A model generated the notes under the pieces. That model saw only the letters and a list, made by a program, of their open reading frames with translations. It searched no databases and had not been told where the DNA came from. From Caenorhabditis remanei (Eukaryota; Nematoda; Chromadorea; Rhabditida; Rhabditidae): a stretch of DNA of 64,000 bases. A program made the position numbers and the translations under genes. Positions 1 to 13,360 of this stretch are shown here, piece after piece. The stretch covers positions 10,972,587 through 11,036,586 of the forward strand of contig NC_071333.1 in NCBI RefSeq assembly GCF_010183535.1, read 5' to 3'. Position 1 is the stretch's first letter. Each line of letters starts with the position of its first letter.

Positions 1-477
1 ATCTACCGAGAGAATCCCAAAATGTTGGATTCAATTCGTAGTGATATAGTGGAAACATTATACGAGTTGGATATCACCCGAGAAGAGTATTGCTTGTTGA
101 ATATGATATTTTTCTGTAATCCGGGTGAGTACCGTTTTTTTTCTGTTTGTGAAAATGTTGTGATAGTTTTATTTTTAATTGAAATATGATTTATATTAAC
201 TCTGATTTTTTTTTTTGCGTTTTCAGTTAATCAAGAAATATCCGACAATTCTAAAACTATTCTGAACGAACGATTCAATTTATATGGAAAACAACTTTTT
301 TTCTACTGTCAAGCAAAATATCCTATCGATGCTCCTGCGAGATACGGAAAGTTGATGTCATTGTTTGGGGCTATCATTAAGAAGACATCACAGTTGAAAA
401 TGTTATTTATGGTTTTACATATGAATATTCCTCAGTTCCCTTTCCGGAAGTTAGTTAAGGACATATTTCATTTATAG
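1..477 (+). CDS. Nuclear hormone receptor, 3' end (partial)
   Basis: This is the C-terminal part of a ligand-binding domain, cut off by the left edge of the window. Two exons are visible, 1-124 and 227-477, joined through a GTGAGT donor and a TTTTCAG acceptor, and the frame closes at TAG 475-477. The last ~125 residues are helical and follow the usual order of helices 9-12, including a segment reading PARYGKLMSLFGAI, the kind of RY.KL...LP/FG stretch found in nuclear receptor helix 10. The sequence best fits the very large nematode 'supplementary' NHR family, which are transcription factors. The zinc-finger DNA-binding domain must lie to the left of the window. I cannot say which of the several hundred nhr genes it is. 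The final helix ends FRKLVKDIFHL, so the AF-2 motif is divergent. Confidence 0.85.
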
Positions 478-3400
478 GAAATTATGGACATATTAGTTTC
501 TAGTGTTTTTTATGTTATGTTATTTTTCAATTTCTGTTCTTTCTTAGTTTTACTTTTGCTATTTTATAAAATACCATTTCTCGATCTCTCTCTCTCTCTC
601 TCTCTTTGAAATCACGAATAAACTGTTGTTTTTTTTTTCTAAAAATTCACAGACGCATCGATAAATTCACAAAGGCATCGATGCCACCCACACATTTTTT
701 CCTCAAACTGCGAACTATCATCTATTGTTTTATTCGTCCATATTTTCCGCAGCACCCACGCACATTTCTATTATTTTCTTTTACTATGGAATACTTCTGG
801 AAGATTTTGTGCGTGAAGGTAAGTTATTATGATATATTTTAAATGAAATTTAATTAGTTTATATGATCAAAAGTTGAGTTTTTATTAAAATATTACTTTG
901 AGAACTTTTCGATTCGTTTCGAGTCAAGCAAGTTCAGTGTTCTCTCGCTTTCTAAGTTTTTTCCTCATTTCTCTCAAGGTTTTCACAGACAATTAGGTTA
1001 TACGCTTCATTTTATGGGCAATGAGGTGAGGAGTGAAGAGTAATTACGGGGTTCTTCGTGGAACAATAAAAATGAGGTAAAAGATGAAGGAGGGAAAAGA
1101 AGATGTTGTGTAGGTGAGGTGAAGAATGTTCTGGTCGTTCTTTACTGCTTCGAAACTTCTGGTCATTCTTTTTTATTGAGTTTTCATTTTATGTTCCCGA
1201 CATTTCAAACTTATTCAAGCGTTCAAGTTAATTCATTTCTAACGTTTATAATGTTGTTAGGTTGTAGAAATCAGAAAAAAACTATTCACAGTTCAGCGGA
1301 AAATTGTGAAATTCCAAAATGTTGTTAGATAAGGAAGGTACTGTTCAAACAGCTTGGTTTCTCGAAATAACCCCCTTATCAGTTACTTTCAATCTTTTCT
1401 TCAAAGAACTTTGCCTTAACTTCCCAACCATTAAAAAACGTCTCTCTAAGTGTTCATACAATCTTTCTCGCCAATCTCCAATGATTCCCAACCCTTTTCA
1501 TTTTTTGAAGACGACTTGCAACTATCTTTATTCCGATCTTGGTTTTCTGGACAAGAAGGTAAGCCAATTTATCCCGAAGGTTTTCTTTGAAGCATATCTT
1601 CTATTCGAAAGTGCCTGTGACCGCCATGTGTTGTTCAGCCTCATTTCCTGTATATTTACTGAACAAATTGAGCACCATGGCTCGATGTTCACACAATTAT
1701 CAGTGTTGAAGAGGAGATGAGAAAGACTGACGTAAACATAAAAAGGAAAAGAGGAGAGTTAATGAGAGACAGAGTTCTTCACACGCCGATTCGCTGATCT
1801 TGACTTTTGTTGGCTCAGAGAAATTTCCTACAGGTTGATGAGAACACAAGTTTATGTCTGCAGCCGATCGCCAAGATGCTTCACGCGCCTGTTTTTATGG
1901 ATAATTTCTGAGAGAGTGCTTGTCGAATTTCGTCGGCAGCAACAAAAAAAGCAGCGTGAAATGTGCATGACCAGATGATCATTCGGCAGCACATAATGAT
2001 CTAAAATCAGTTTTCAAGTTGTTTAGAACACTTTTCGAATTTTAAAATTCGAGAGTCTTATCATGTGTGTTTGATGAAATTATTGACAGTTATGGTTTTG
2101 AATTCATTTAATAATTCAGAAATGTAGTAGTATGCGATTTGACAGGTTTTTGACTTAAATGAATATAATAAATCAATTCCAAAATAAAAAAGTTTCTTAT
2201 ATTAACAAAGAAATTTTAAAAAAAAAACCTTCTTCAAACTTCAAAAATTGCACCTGTCAGTTTGAGAGTTTTACTACAGAAGCAAAATGTTCGAGCACTT
2301 CTGTTGTAACTAAAAGTTATTTCAAGCCGTTCCACCTAACTCTATTCTACTCTATTCTGAAGTTTTTCTAAGTTTTTTGAGTTGCGAATCTAGTGTATTG
2401 TAAATTAGACTCCTTTATTCAGCCGCTTTTTCGTTTCTCTTGCACTGTTTTACCTTCCCAAAGAACACAAGGAAGAATGAGAAGATTATATCGAGTTGTT
2501 GATACCCATCGGTTCCGACAGGAAAAAGAAGATCCGACCGAGTTTACGAGGTAGTTAGATCCCTCGTTCACTGACAATTAGATCTTTCTGATGGGTTTTC
2601 TTCCTCCGGAGAGATCACTCATCTTCTGTACTATTCTAGGTACTAATGATAACTGACAACAACTTTCAAAGGTTTTGTGCCCTGTTCTGACCAGGATGGT
2701 GTGATATGTTTGTTAAGTAAATATCATACAAGTTAGAAATAGATATATTTGACACAAGTGGACTTGAAAGTGATAGGACTTTGGTGGTGTGTCCTATGTT
2801 TGAATGATCTTCCTGAGAAAGACAAAGCGTCTGAGCAAATATGTATTTGTAGCTATCAGTGATACCTTTGCTCCCGAGTGAAAAGGCACAAAAACTAGCG
2901 GGTCATTCATTAGAAGGTACTTGAAAAATTGCTGTGAAATTTATATTGGTGGGTCTAAAAGGGGGTTAGGAAAATTGAACGTTTTTAGGCCAACTACCTC
3001 ATCCCGCGTCACTTTCAAAGACTTTTCTTTGCACTCGGCTTCCTCTGATTCTCATTGGGATGTTTGTCCTCCTTCTTGCATTCTTTTCAACTTGAACAGT
3101 CTTTTTTTGTTTTTTTTTCGCTCACAGTTAATCTTCAATTGTTTTTCAAAGACTTTCAAAGTGTCGAAAAAATGCGTTGGCGCGGAAATAGTGTAGTTTG
3201 AAGTTGTGTATTCGCTAGAACTGATCTTTCATGAGATTTTCTCACCCCTTTCGTCCAATTTTTTGGATCTCCCCGTATTTTCCATTTTGTCTCAAAAGAT
3301 ATTAGCATATAATGCATCAATTGCACATCAATTATCTCCCTTTTGAATACTAAATTTTATGAGGACTCAATTTTGTCCTCTTGCTTTTTGTCTTCTCCTC

Positions 3401-6400
3401 TCCTCCACATTTTAATTGCTTTTTACGTTTCTATTCTTTATTCCGTCAACTTTGATCCTCCTCCAATTCTTTACTTTCAGTCGTCAAACCAAAAAAAATT
3501 AGCCGATTGACAAATATTGTCATATTTGCAAGAACTCAATCAGTCATCGATTTCTCGCTGACGAAAAGGTGAGCTCCGAAATAGGCTTTGACGTCACAGG
3601 CTCAATATCAAAAAACCGTTTGCTTGGGTCGGCGACCCCCGCGTTGCAAAGATTTTGCAGACGAACGGTATTTTGATCTTGAGGCTTTTTTTTTGAAACT
3701 CAAACTTTAGTTGAGAAAAACAGAAACTAGTTTGAGCCACCGTTGGAAAAATACATTTTTTTAAATTTAACACTTTTGCTCATTGAACTTATATTCCAGA
3801 TGGAAGAGTTATTGAGTCACCCCAAATCTTTTCCCTCACACAACTACAACTAAATACTTTGATCATCAATTTCTGGACCCATTTTCTTTTTTTTTGTCCA
3901 TATGGTTCGTAATAACGGAAACCAGTATTTCCGCAATGACGAGGTTCACAGTTCATCTGCAACAATTACACTGAGTGCTATGCATTGGTTTTTGTTTTGT
4001 CATGAATACGTACTACTGAAGTACTCAATGAGATATGCAAAGCTAGTACATTGAAGTTAATGGATACCAGGAAATGAAGGAGAGTGAAAGTCCCCGGCAG
4101 GAAATAAACTTCTTACACACAATGGAATAATAAATAACCCCCATCTCATTTCCCTCTAGTATAGCTTTGGACAAAATAGACTTGCGAACGGAACGGATTA
4201 GTCAGAACAATCTTCACCTGCACTACAAATGGGTTGGAGTAGTGATACAAAATTAATAAAAGAGTCAAATTTCCTGGATTTTGGATCAACATTCGTTTCA
4301 AAACGCCAGAAACTTGCAAATTGGAATGCGACCCATTTCTATGTTTCAAATTTCATTTTGACGCCATTCAACTGTGACTTGAAACTTTTTGTGGGAGAAG
4401 ATGTGACAAAAAGATTTATTTCTCATACCCAACCATTTTTTATTTTGTGAGAAGCGAACTTTAGTTTTTCTGAAGTCCAAGCTTATAAACTACATAAGGA
4501 ATACGAGAGCAATCTTAGGAAAGTGATTCCGTTAATCCCGTGCTTTTTCCTATCAATCATCATGGTTCCGGTCGTTGTTAAAAGTTTTCGTCTTGAAATC
4601 CCAAAAGTATTAGACAGAGAAACATATTGCATTAGCATACCCGGTTTCTGACCTCCCTTCATTTTTGGAAGTGCAGTTTGTTTTCAGTGCTTTTGCGTAT
4701 GTCGCGTGTATCGTTAGGTTCTTAAAATGGTCCGTTGGGACCCATACAATAGGATATATTTCAAAAAATTTCGAAAAATGAACATGAAAAGAGACATGAG
4801 TGAAGAGGGCGTTCCCGGTTTTTCTAAACGAGTTGAAATAGAGAAAGAAGAAGAAAAAAAGTTGTCTTCTCCTCATCTGAATACTCTGTGCACATACCGA
4901 CATATATTCACTAGACAAATGTCATTTCCAACAAGAAGATGGTTATCCTGAGTCATCAAAAACGATCTCCACGACGTCTAATGAGGCTTTTCCGGTTATG
5001 TCTCTTTTTCCGACGTTTGGTAAGTTTTCCGGTGTAGGAGGTCTAAAAAGAGAAAGGCTCCAATAGTGTCCTTCCACGAGGTGTCCTTTTTTTTTGAAAT
5101 TTGATACATGATTGAAATCATGCGCGATGAAATTTGAAAAGGGCGAGATTTCACATCTCAACGCCCCGAACCAAAGATTTAGTTCTAAATTGCTACCTAC
5201 TTCTATTTTCTTATTTCCCGAAACTTCTTACCTATTCGCTTTTTCTGTTTTTATTCAATTTATCAATACAATTCAATTATGAAATGGAAACGTGCGAGAA
5301 AGTGGTTTACATGTTGGGTAAGTTGTTTCATACGTTTCCAGTAAAAGTTATATCCAATTAGTGTTAGCGGAAACACCGGGAGCATGCATAAAACGTAGGC
5401 CTTGGAATTTCTTGTTTTTCTTCGACCTTGGGTTTCCTTGTTTTGAAGTGACGTGATTACACTACTACTTGAAGGCCCGTCGAACAAGGTCAAGTCAAGA
5501 TTGGCTAGACAGACGTTTATCTATTTCTAGCTCAACCCGCACTTCATTTCATTAAAGTTGTCTGTTTCAAAGAATTAGAAAAACGGTCACTTGTTCTCCA
5601 TTTCCAACAATTGGAACATATAATATGGAACACAAAAAACAGCCATCGGAGAATTAGTTGGTCTGTTTCCTGCCTCTGCTTTTTTCTTCTCTATGAGACT
5701 CCGACTCCGAACAAAACTTTAGGCTTGTATTCTCATTCTTGTTTTTGCGAGACCAATATTCTCGGACTCAATTGTATAGTACGAATATACAATTTTTCAT
5801 TTTTCATCTCTCCCCGAAAGTGGCCGTATATACATTGTATATATCGCGCAGTTGATGTGAAGATTGGAAGATTGAACGTGCGTCATTATTTCTTTCTCAC
5901 GGCTTGGCATTCGGGGTGAAAAAAACGAGAAAATTGCCATTCTAAACCTGATGGATTGGTTGGGATGGACTGCAAAACCAAAGTCTGGTTTGGTTTTTGT
6001 GTTGTGCATAAAAGTGGGGGTCTGTTTTGTTGTTACGACTGGATGCGCTGCATTTTGTTGAATTCTGGTCCAAGGCTAAAAGTGGAGTCTTCTCCTGAGG
6101 AATTCAATTACTTTTTCGTTTTGAAAACGCCTGCTTACTTCCTTTTACGTTGTTTCTTGTGTGATAGAATTGGAAACACAACTTTTTTTCCGCCCGTTTC
6201 ACGAGTCGACCTTTTGCCTTTCGGACCAGACTAACCAGCTTTTCAGACCCTCCTACTCTGGGATATATTTACATTTGTACGAATTGTGTACATGTTGTTC
6301 GGGTCAACAAGAATTGCATTCATTTCTGTTTTGCTAAAACTGGTGTCAGGAGGTTGAGAAGCCAAAAACGAAGCTAATTTCTCATCAATGGCCGCTGAAA

Positions 6401-8058
6401 CTGAAATGAAAAATAAATTTTACTTTCGCTTCAGTTTCTCCCAAAAACATCTGGCTCGTTCTGACCTCTTAATTCACAATCTGATCTTTTGCCGAAACAT
6501 AGAGTTTGACTTCATGAAGGCTCTAAGACTTTTTTCTGTTTCCCATCATTTCTCATCTGTTGCCATTCAACCAGAACCATCTGTTTTGTATCATTGCGCT
6601 TCCAAGTTTACAATGGTAGTCATAAACAGAATAAACGAAAGTAGAGTTTGCTCAACGACTTTCTCACTTCTCAGTTTATGTTTCAATAGTATCAAAATCA
6701 CAATAGGAGTACAAACATTCAGGGAAAATTAGTTTCTGTCACATACTTTCACATGAATTCCGTGAAACTCGCGTGCTAGTTCAGTCCACAGTTCACAACT
6801 TGATTAGTATTCAGGACTTAGTGGCATGATGTAACAATTAATATCATCGGAACAGTTTTGGAAAGTAGTAAACCAGACAGAAAAATCATTCCGTCAAAAT
6901 TTAATCCAACCATACATCAGTTATCATTTACCATTCTTTTCAACGACATATAAAAGGAACTCGGAAGCATAGCAAAAGAGCTAAATAATTCATAAATCAA
7001 AAATTCTAATCTGCATTCTATAGAATTGGCTTTACCTCCACTTCCTTCTTCCAAAGACACAAAAAATAATCCTTCTCCAGAATTAGTAATCCAAGCATTG
7101 GGAACAAAAGAGACATACGCTCTTCCTGGGTGTCTTCACCATAAAAAAGGGTCTGCAAAACTACGACTACTTCTGCTTTTTCTCTTGCTTTCTTCCTCTT
7201 CTCCACATTCTCGAATCGTGGTTTCTTTCCGCTTCTCACTCCGCATCCATTCTTTTATCCTCTCTTTTATTGTTTCCTCTTCTCCGAAAAACCTCGGGGC
7301 GAGTGTTCTCTTTTTTTATTCACGTGCACTCGAACAGTACCATGGTGGCAGTGGCAAAAGGTGGGAAAACCATCGAGGCTCTCAGCCTCCGCCCCTATCT
7401 TGCTGCGGTGCTCTGCTCACTGCAGTGATCTCACTCTCTGAGCCGTACTGCTCCTCTTCTCCGTCAGACGCCACGCCCATTCTTCATGTGTAGTTTTCTC
7501 AGGCTTTTCTGTTCTCGTTTACTGTTACGACTTCCATTATACTTGATTTTTCATATTGGTTCATATGGTTCCCGTTTCCTTGTCGTCTTCTTTTTCTTCA
7601 TTTTGTCTTGGCTCTATATTCCGTACACAGTATAGTTCCTGAATCATTTCTCTTCTTCTTCTCCTTTTTCATATTTCTTTCTGATAGTGTTGTTTCTTCC
7701 CAAAAACATTGTTTGTATTATCATAGTAGTTGCTTCTTATTCTTTCATCTTCTTTTCTTATGCATCTATTTTCGTTTTTTTGTACACAACATAAAACATA
7801 CAACAACATAGTTGCTAGTTTGACCATTTCGGTTTTTGGTATACGCCGCCCCATCCACTAATGAAAAACGTCATACCAATTCTTAGTCTGAATGTCACAC
7901 AAAAAGGTTTTTAAGCAAACGAAATTTGAATTTCATTTTCCCACTAAAGCTTGTAGATCCAAATCGTGTGACTTATCCTCTTAAACGCCCCCAAAATCAT
8001 TTGCTCACTTGGTGGCCTCTTCTTATCATAGCATAACATAATCATTTCTATTTTCTAG
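478..8058. other. Gene-free stretch upstream of the PRKX-like kinase
   Basis: No exon series with consistent splice phases was found on either strand. The open frames here are short and T- or A-rich. The stretch holds a (TC)n microsatellite at 585-605, two small hairpins at 3626-3659 and a more GC-rich block at about 7310-7490 that contains the perfect 12-bp palindrome TCACTGCAGTGA. The GC-rich block may be a promoter or untranslated first exon of the kinase gene. That is inference from composition and position only. Confidence 0.5.
585..605. repeat. (TC)n microsatellite
   Basis: About ten uninterrupted TC units lie just downstream of the nuclear receptor stop codon. This is a simple sequence repeat of a kind common in nematode intergenic DNA, and nothing ties it to a function. 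Confidence 0.9.
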
Positions 8059-11000
8059 ATGTCTTCGTCCACATCTTCTGTGGAATCAGTTGAAGATGAA
8101 AGTTGCTCAAATGAGTGTTCAGCTTCATTCACATTTGACACAAACAACAACAGTCGAGGAGACAATCAAGTGAATGTAAGTTGTGCTTGAAGTACACGTT
8201 TATTTTCGAGGTCATTCGGTCATTTTTCAGGAGCTCGCTGAGGAAACTCACATGAAATTGAGCATTACGCCAACGCGTGAATCCTTCTCATTGAGTCAGT
8301 TGGAACGCATTGTAACAATTGGTGAGTGATTAGTGAAGGGATAGTAGAGATAGATTTCAAATTTTCTATAGACATTTGGAATCATTTTATAATTCAAGTA
8401 AATCGGGAATTACTTTTTCTGTATCGTTTACAAGGTTTTAGAAGGCAAATATCGGGTGAGACGGTTTCGAACTCTCGGTTAGTCTTTTCTTCTTGCCTTG
8501 AGTCTCGCGGTTATATAAACAACTGATTTTTTCAACACAATTGCGGGCGAACTCAATGAAGCTTGAGTATGTATTTTGAAGAAGGTGAAAAGTCAAGGAG
8601 GGGGTGATGGGAGGGATGACTAAGAAATTTCCAAAGTTGTTTTGTCTATATTTGAATGTTTTCTTGTCTTCTGCCTAAATATTTTGAAGATAAATTTAAA
8701 TGCTGATGTTAGATGCCCACTACTAAGTTTTCTTATTGAGTCTATTTCATTAAAAACCAAACTCCGAACATCTTTAATTCTTTTTTGATGCGATTAAGGA
8801 TTAACAAAACCTTTTGCGTATCAATTGAATGGAATGCAAGGCCAACCAACTGGCAAAGACATAGTTTGTAGAGCCTAGTCTTGGTATTCAACTTCAGCGC
8901 ACTCCTCTCTCTCTTTTCTCCACTCAGACCAATATTTACCATGTTGAAATGCTACCGTATGACGTAAACCATTGTGTTCTTCACACCCGCCTAGCCAGGA
9001 AAATTAATCAAACGAGATTCCGAGCAATTTTTTCGACGCGTAAATTTGCGGTGCAGATCAAATGATCCTTCATAATCAAGTGTAGTGACACCAGGAACAA
9101 AAAACAGGGAAAACAGCGAAAGGGGGGTGAAAAGAAATAACAAAAAGTGAGTCTAAGATTGATAGTTGTCTTCCTCGTTTCTCGGGTTCTATCCAAACTG
9201 ACCCCATAGATCACTGGAATTTCGAAACTGAAAACTAAAAACTGAAAGCCAGCGGGTTCCAATTGCAAAACTTTGTTTTTTTCCTCTGATTTTTGGACCC
9301 ATTCGGTCATCAGATGTCATCAACACGAAATCTTCCTTCTCCTCCTCCGTTCTAACCCTAGAATTACATCAGAATAGTGACTTTTTGATTTACTGGCATG
9401 ATGTGTTTTAGTTTTGTCAGTTTCCGCCGTGAGGACAAAAAGACGCAAATCAGCTGCCTGCCAGTTGCAAATCAGTCGTCTTCCCATATCTCATATCTTC
9501 TGTGGTCAAAATCAAGAAACACAGAAATATATCGACGCACATGAAAAACGGAAATATTCGCAACGGCGATGCAAACTAATACGAGAAGAACAGAGAATGA
9601 TGACGACAGAATACACGCAGTGTAACGTTTCAATCATTGCTTCCGAGCACTCACTTTTCCCGGGGCCACATTGAAGAAGCGATGCTGCCTCACTGGCATA
9701 GGAAACGGTTAAAAACGTGTCTGTAATTGGAGGAGTCAAACAAATCGTTCCGTCGTATTCCTCCACTTTATTGAACATGTATATATCTATAATGTTTGCA
9801 ATAAGACACGGCAGTCAACCGAAATAAAAAGACACCAAAAAAAGAGAAAAAGACCTATACAAAAAGTAGTACACGTAAAAAATTCATAAGTGCTGCCGCC
9901 CGGACGAACCCTTTCTTTTGCATGGTGCTGTTTTCTTTTTTTGCTATTTTAAGGCACCACCGCATTGCTCGAGCACGCGTGCGCGACAATCGTATAGCGG
10001 AGAATGGAAACCCGAAACTAGTCAGAAAGTTGATGGACGGGGGGAAAAAGGAGTTGAACCCGGAATTGGAAGTTGAAACAGACCGATCAAATATTCATTA
10101 AATCAGATTCCTCTTTTGAAGTATTTTTAGTATTTGTCTGGTTACCAAAAACTAATTGAAGCCCTGTCGCTTTGGATTTAAATGGTGTTTTGTCTTTCTC
10201 CGAAATAATCAGAATCCGGTGTTCTATCCTTCTAATCAAAACTGATGTCGAGCAAGTCATAAGCCTTTAGTCTGCAAACCACAAAAAAAACTTTCTGCAG
10301 CTTTCTTTTGTCACCATTTCTCTTATTTCCCATGAGAAATCCGCCATTTTTTTCCCGTAATGTGGAACTGGGCCGTCTCGTCAGCTCCGGATGGCGAAAG
10401 AAGAGCAAAAAAGTAATGTGCGACACACACAAAATTTTGATGGGGCCACTTTGATAAATGTGTGAGAGAGTGTGTCAGATTTGAGGCCTTGACAAAAAAT
10501 TGTATGCTTTTTGGTAAAAAAAGATAAAGAAGTGTGCTTTGTTCACTTTATTATTCCAGTTTCACAGCCTCTTGAGAAACCAAACAGAAACTGGCTAAAC
10601 TCAAGTATGGTGTGCAAATGACATTGTAGGAAACCGAATGTGTATAACGCTTTTTATTGTAGTGTATACTTGAATAATACAAATTTATATTATATAATAG
10701 AAGAGGTACATTTGTTGTATCCTCTGTGTCTTTCAAATACATATCTCCCAGGCAATCGTAGTGAAAAAACATCAATTTTATAAAATATCTCTTTCTCATG
10801 CTCACGAAAATATCCATCTGCGCATTGGAGTCTCTATCCAACTAATATCAAGATGGCTATCCACCTCAACGAAAAGAAGATGAGAAAGATGGGTTGTGAT
10901 GGGAGGAAAAGGGTCTATCCCCGTCATTCTGTGCAACATTTATCTGATCAATGAGCGTCAAGGCGAAACTATCATTTTCTTGACCAGTGACCATTGAGTA

Positions 11001-13013
11001 AAACATCTGAAGAAAAAGGGAACAAGATATAGGTGTGTCCCATGAGATGGACGGCACCACTAAAGAAAACTTCATCTGAAAGGGCATTTTTTCAGGAAAA
11101 GGAACCTTCGGACGAGTCGAATTAGCGAGGGACAAAATTACTGGAGCACATTATGCTTTGAAAGTTCTCAACATTCGCCGTGTCGTCGACATGCGTCAAA
11201 CCCAACATGTTCATAATGAGAAGAAAGTTCTTCTACAGTTGAAGCATCCATTCATTGTAAAAATGTACTGAAAAACTATATCAGAATTTGAAAACTAAAA
11301 ATATTATTTAGGTACGCCAGCGAAAAAGATAGCAATAACTTGTATATGATTATGGAATTCGTGCCAGGAGGTGAAATGTTCTCGTATCTCAGAGCATCAA
11401 GGTCAGTTATGGTGGATTAGTCGAAAGTGACAAGAAGAGCCTTTGAAATGGGAGTAGAGGGTTTAACTTGACGAGTTTCCTGATATAGTACAACCATTTA
11501 TCATTCTCATCCATCACTTTTCAGATCCTTCTCAAACTCGATGGCCCGTTTCTATGCCTCAGAGATCGTTTGTGCTTTAGAGTACATCCACTCTCTTGGA
11601 ATCGTAAGTCGAAGAACATAACAAGAACTCTGAAAATAGATGTTTATTGTTTTCAGGTCTATCGAGACTTAAAACCAGAAAATTTGATGCTTAGCAAAGA
11701 AGGCCACATCAAAATGGCTGATTTTGGATTTGCTAAGGAACTCCGCGATAGGTTGGTTATTTATTCTGGTGTCTGCTCAGCAGCTGTTTATTGAAAATTC
11801 TCGAAATTATAGTTTATCTCTTTGATCTTTGAAAAATCGTAGAGTGTCTATATATTTATCAACAAATGACCAAGACCCATTTGAAATAATCTTACGAAGC
11901 AAGTGTTACGAGTGATACGACTCGTCAATGTGGGTGGTTGTGGGGGTGATGTTTTGAAGTTTGGCCCATTGTGTTTTTCGAGTAATTGAGATCTGGTTCC
12001 GATTTTAAGAGAGATTGAGGTTCAAAAATCTGATTGTGATCGGCGGAAGGGAAATGGGTTCTATAAATATTTCTCTCTCTCTCTTTCTGTATCATTCCCT
12101 CTATCATCAGTCTGGGTTCATCAAGATACTAACTTCCGATTTATTGCTTCCACGGGGTTTCGATCAAAATATCTGTTGATGATTCCAGATTTCATCAGAG
12201 TTAGAAAAAGAGTCTAGGATAACGTGACATCACAATTCTTTGGTCTGTTTTTCCTGACATGTTCTTGGATCTCGGGCAACTCAAAACACGAAGGGATGCG
12301 TGAGAAAAAAAGCGAGAAAAGATGCAACATTGCTTTTCGCTTCCGGGGTCAACAGGTCCATGTCATGAGAACAAAATGCATCTTTCAACTTGCTCCAAGT
12401 GCTCGGAAATCTAATTTATATTTGTTTCAGAACATACACAATTTGTGGAACTCCGGACTATCTGGCACCTGAGTCACTAGCCAGAACAGGACACAACAAA
12501 GGTGTCGACTGGTGGGCACTCGGTATCCTGATTTATGAGATGATGGTTGGCAAACCACCATTCCGTGGAAAGACGACCGCTGAAATCTACGACGCTATTA
12601 TCGAGCACAAGCTCAAATTCCCAAGAAGCTTCAATCTTGCCGCAAAGTAATCGTTTTTAAAAAGTGACAGATGTGAGAAAAAAGATTCATTTTTCAGAGA
12701 TCTCGTTAAAAAATTGTTGGAAGTTGATAGAACTCAACGTATTGGATGTATGAAGAATGGTACTCAAGATGTGAAAGAACACAAATGGTTCGAGAAAGTC
12801 AACTGGGATGACACCCTTCATTTAAGAGTTGAGGTGAGATAAATTTCATAAATAGAATGACAACCTGTTGCTAAATTGAAATAATTTCAGCCTCCAATCG
12901 TTCCGACATTGTATCATCCAGGAGACACGGGAAACTTCGATGACTATGAAGAAGACACTACCGGTGGACCACTATGTAGTCAACGTGATCGCGATCTTTT
13001 TGCCGAATGGTGA
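8059..13013 (+). CDS. AGC-family protein kinase, PRKX / PKA catalytic subunit-like
   Basis: Nine exons give 371 residues: 8059-8175, 8231-8321, 11096-11264, 11312-11401, 11525-11603, 11657-11751, 12431-12646, 12698-12833, 12891-13013. All phases close. About 69 Ser/Glu-rich residues precede the catalytic domain. All catalytic motifs are present: Gly loop GKGTFGRV (70-77), Lys 92 in [13 protein letters not shown] (184-191), DFG (204-206), and an activation loop [14 protein letters not shown] with the phospho-threonine position kept. The C-terminus stops right after FAEW, the PKA-type FxxF-like hydrophobic motif without a phosphosite extension. This fits PRKX, a cAMP-pathway Ser/Thr kinase. From memory the C. 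elegans counterpart is F47F2.1. The start follows a TTTTCTAG acceptor immediately, so an upstream untranslated exon or trans-splicing is likely. Alternative first exons could exist in the long upstream region. Confidence 0.93.
8322..11095 (+). other. Large intron 2 of the PRKX-like kinase
   Basis: This 2.8-kb intron separates the N-terminal exons from the catalytic-domain exons, while most other introns in the gene are 45-170 nt. No nested gene with consistent exons was seen on either strand. In Caenorhabditis such long introns often hold enhancers or alternative promoters, and a start inside it would give a kinase without the N-terminal 69 residues. I did not find a convincing alternative first exon. 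Confidence 0.7.
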
Positions 13014-13360
13014 TGAGCACCATTTCAATACAAATTACTGATGAAACGTAGCATTCCTTTCTTGTCCTTATGGTGTATAGCTCCTCCCTGTAATTCATCC
13101 CCCTTATCTTTTCTCTTCTCCGACTTCTGCCCCTGTCCCTGTGCATTTTGTGAATTTCAAATGTATTGTTATCTCACACACTCACGCCCTCTAACTTGAA
13201 ACATAAGATGATTCTTGTTTTCATAATAATGTTAATTTCTGAACATTGTCTTGTATTTAGCACATTCACATCAAATTCAATTATATGATAAACGTTTTCT
13301 TTCTGTACTTTGTACATACTTGAGTTATTGAGAACACATTAGAAAAATATAACGCATGGA

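Noticed and set aside
7026..7493. A 155-residue open frame in the region before the kinase
   Set aside because: Low-complexity Ser/Leu/Phe composition, not starting at ATG in a good context, no donor linking it to the kinase exons. A short ATG frame at about 7340 in a good context also lacks a donor.
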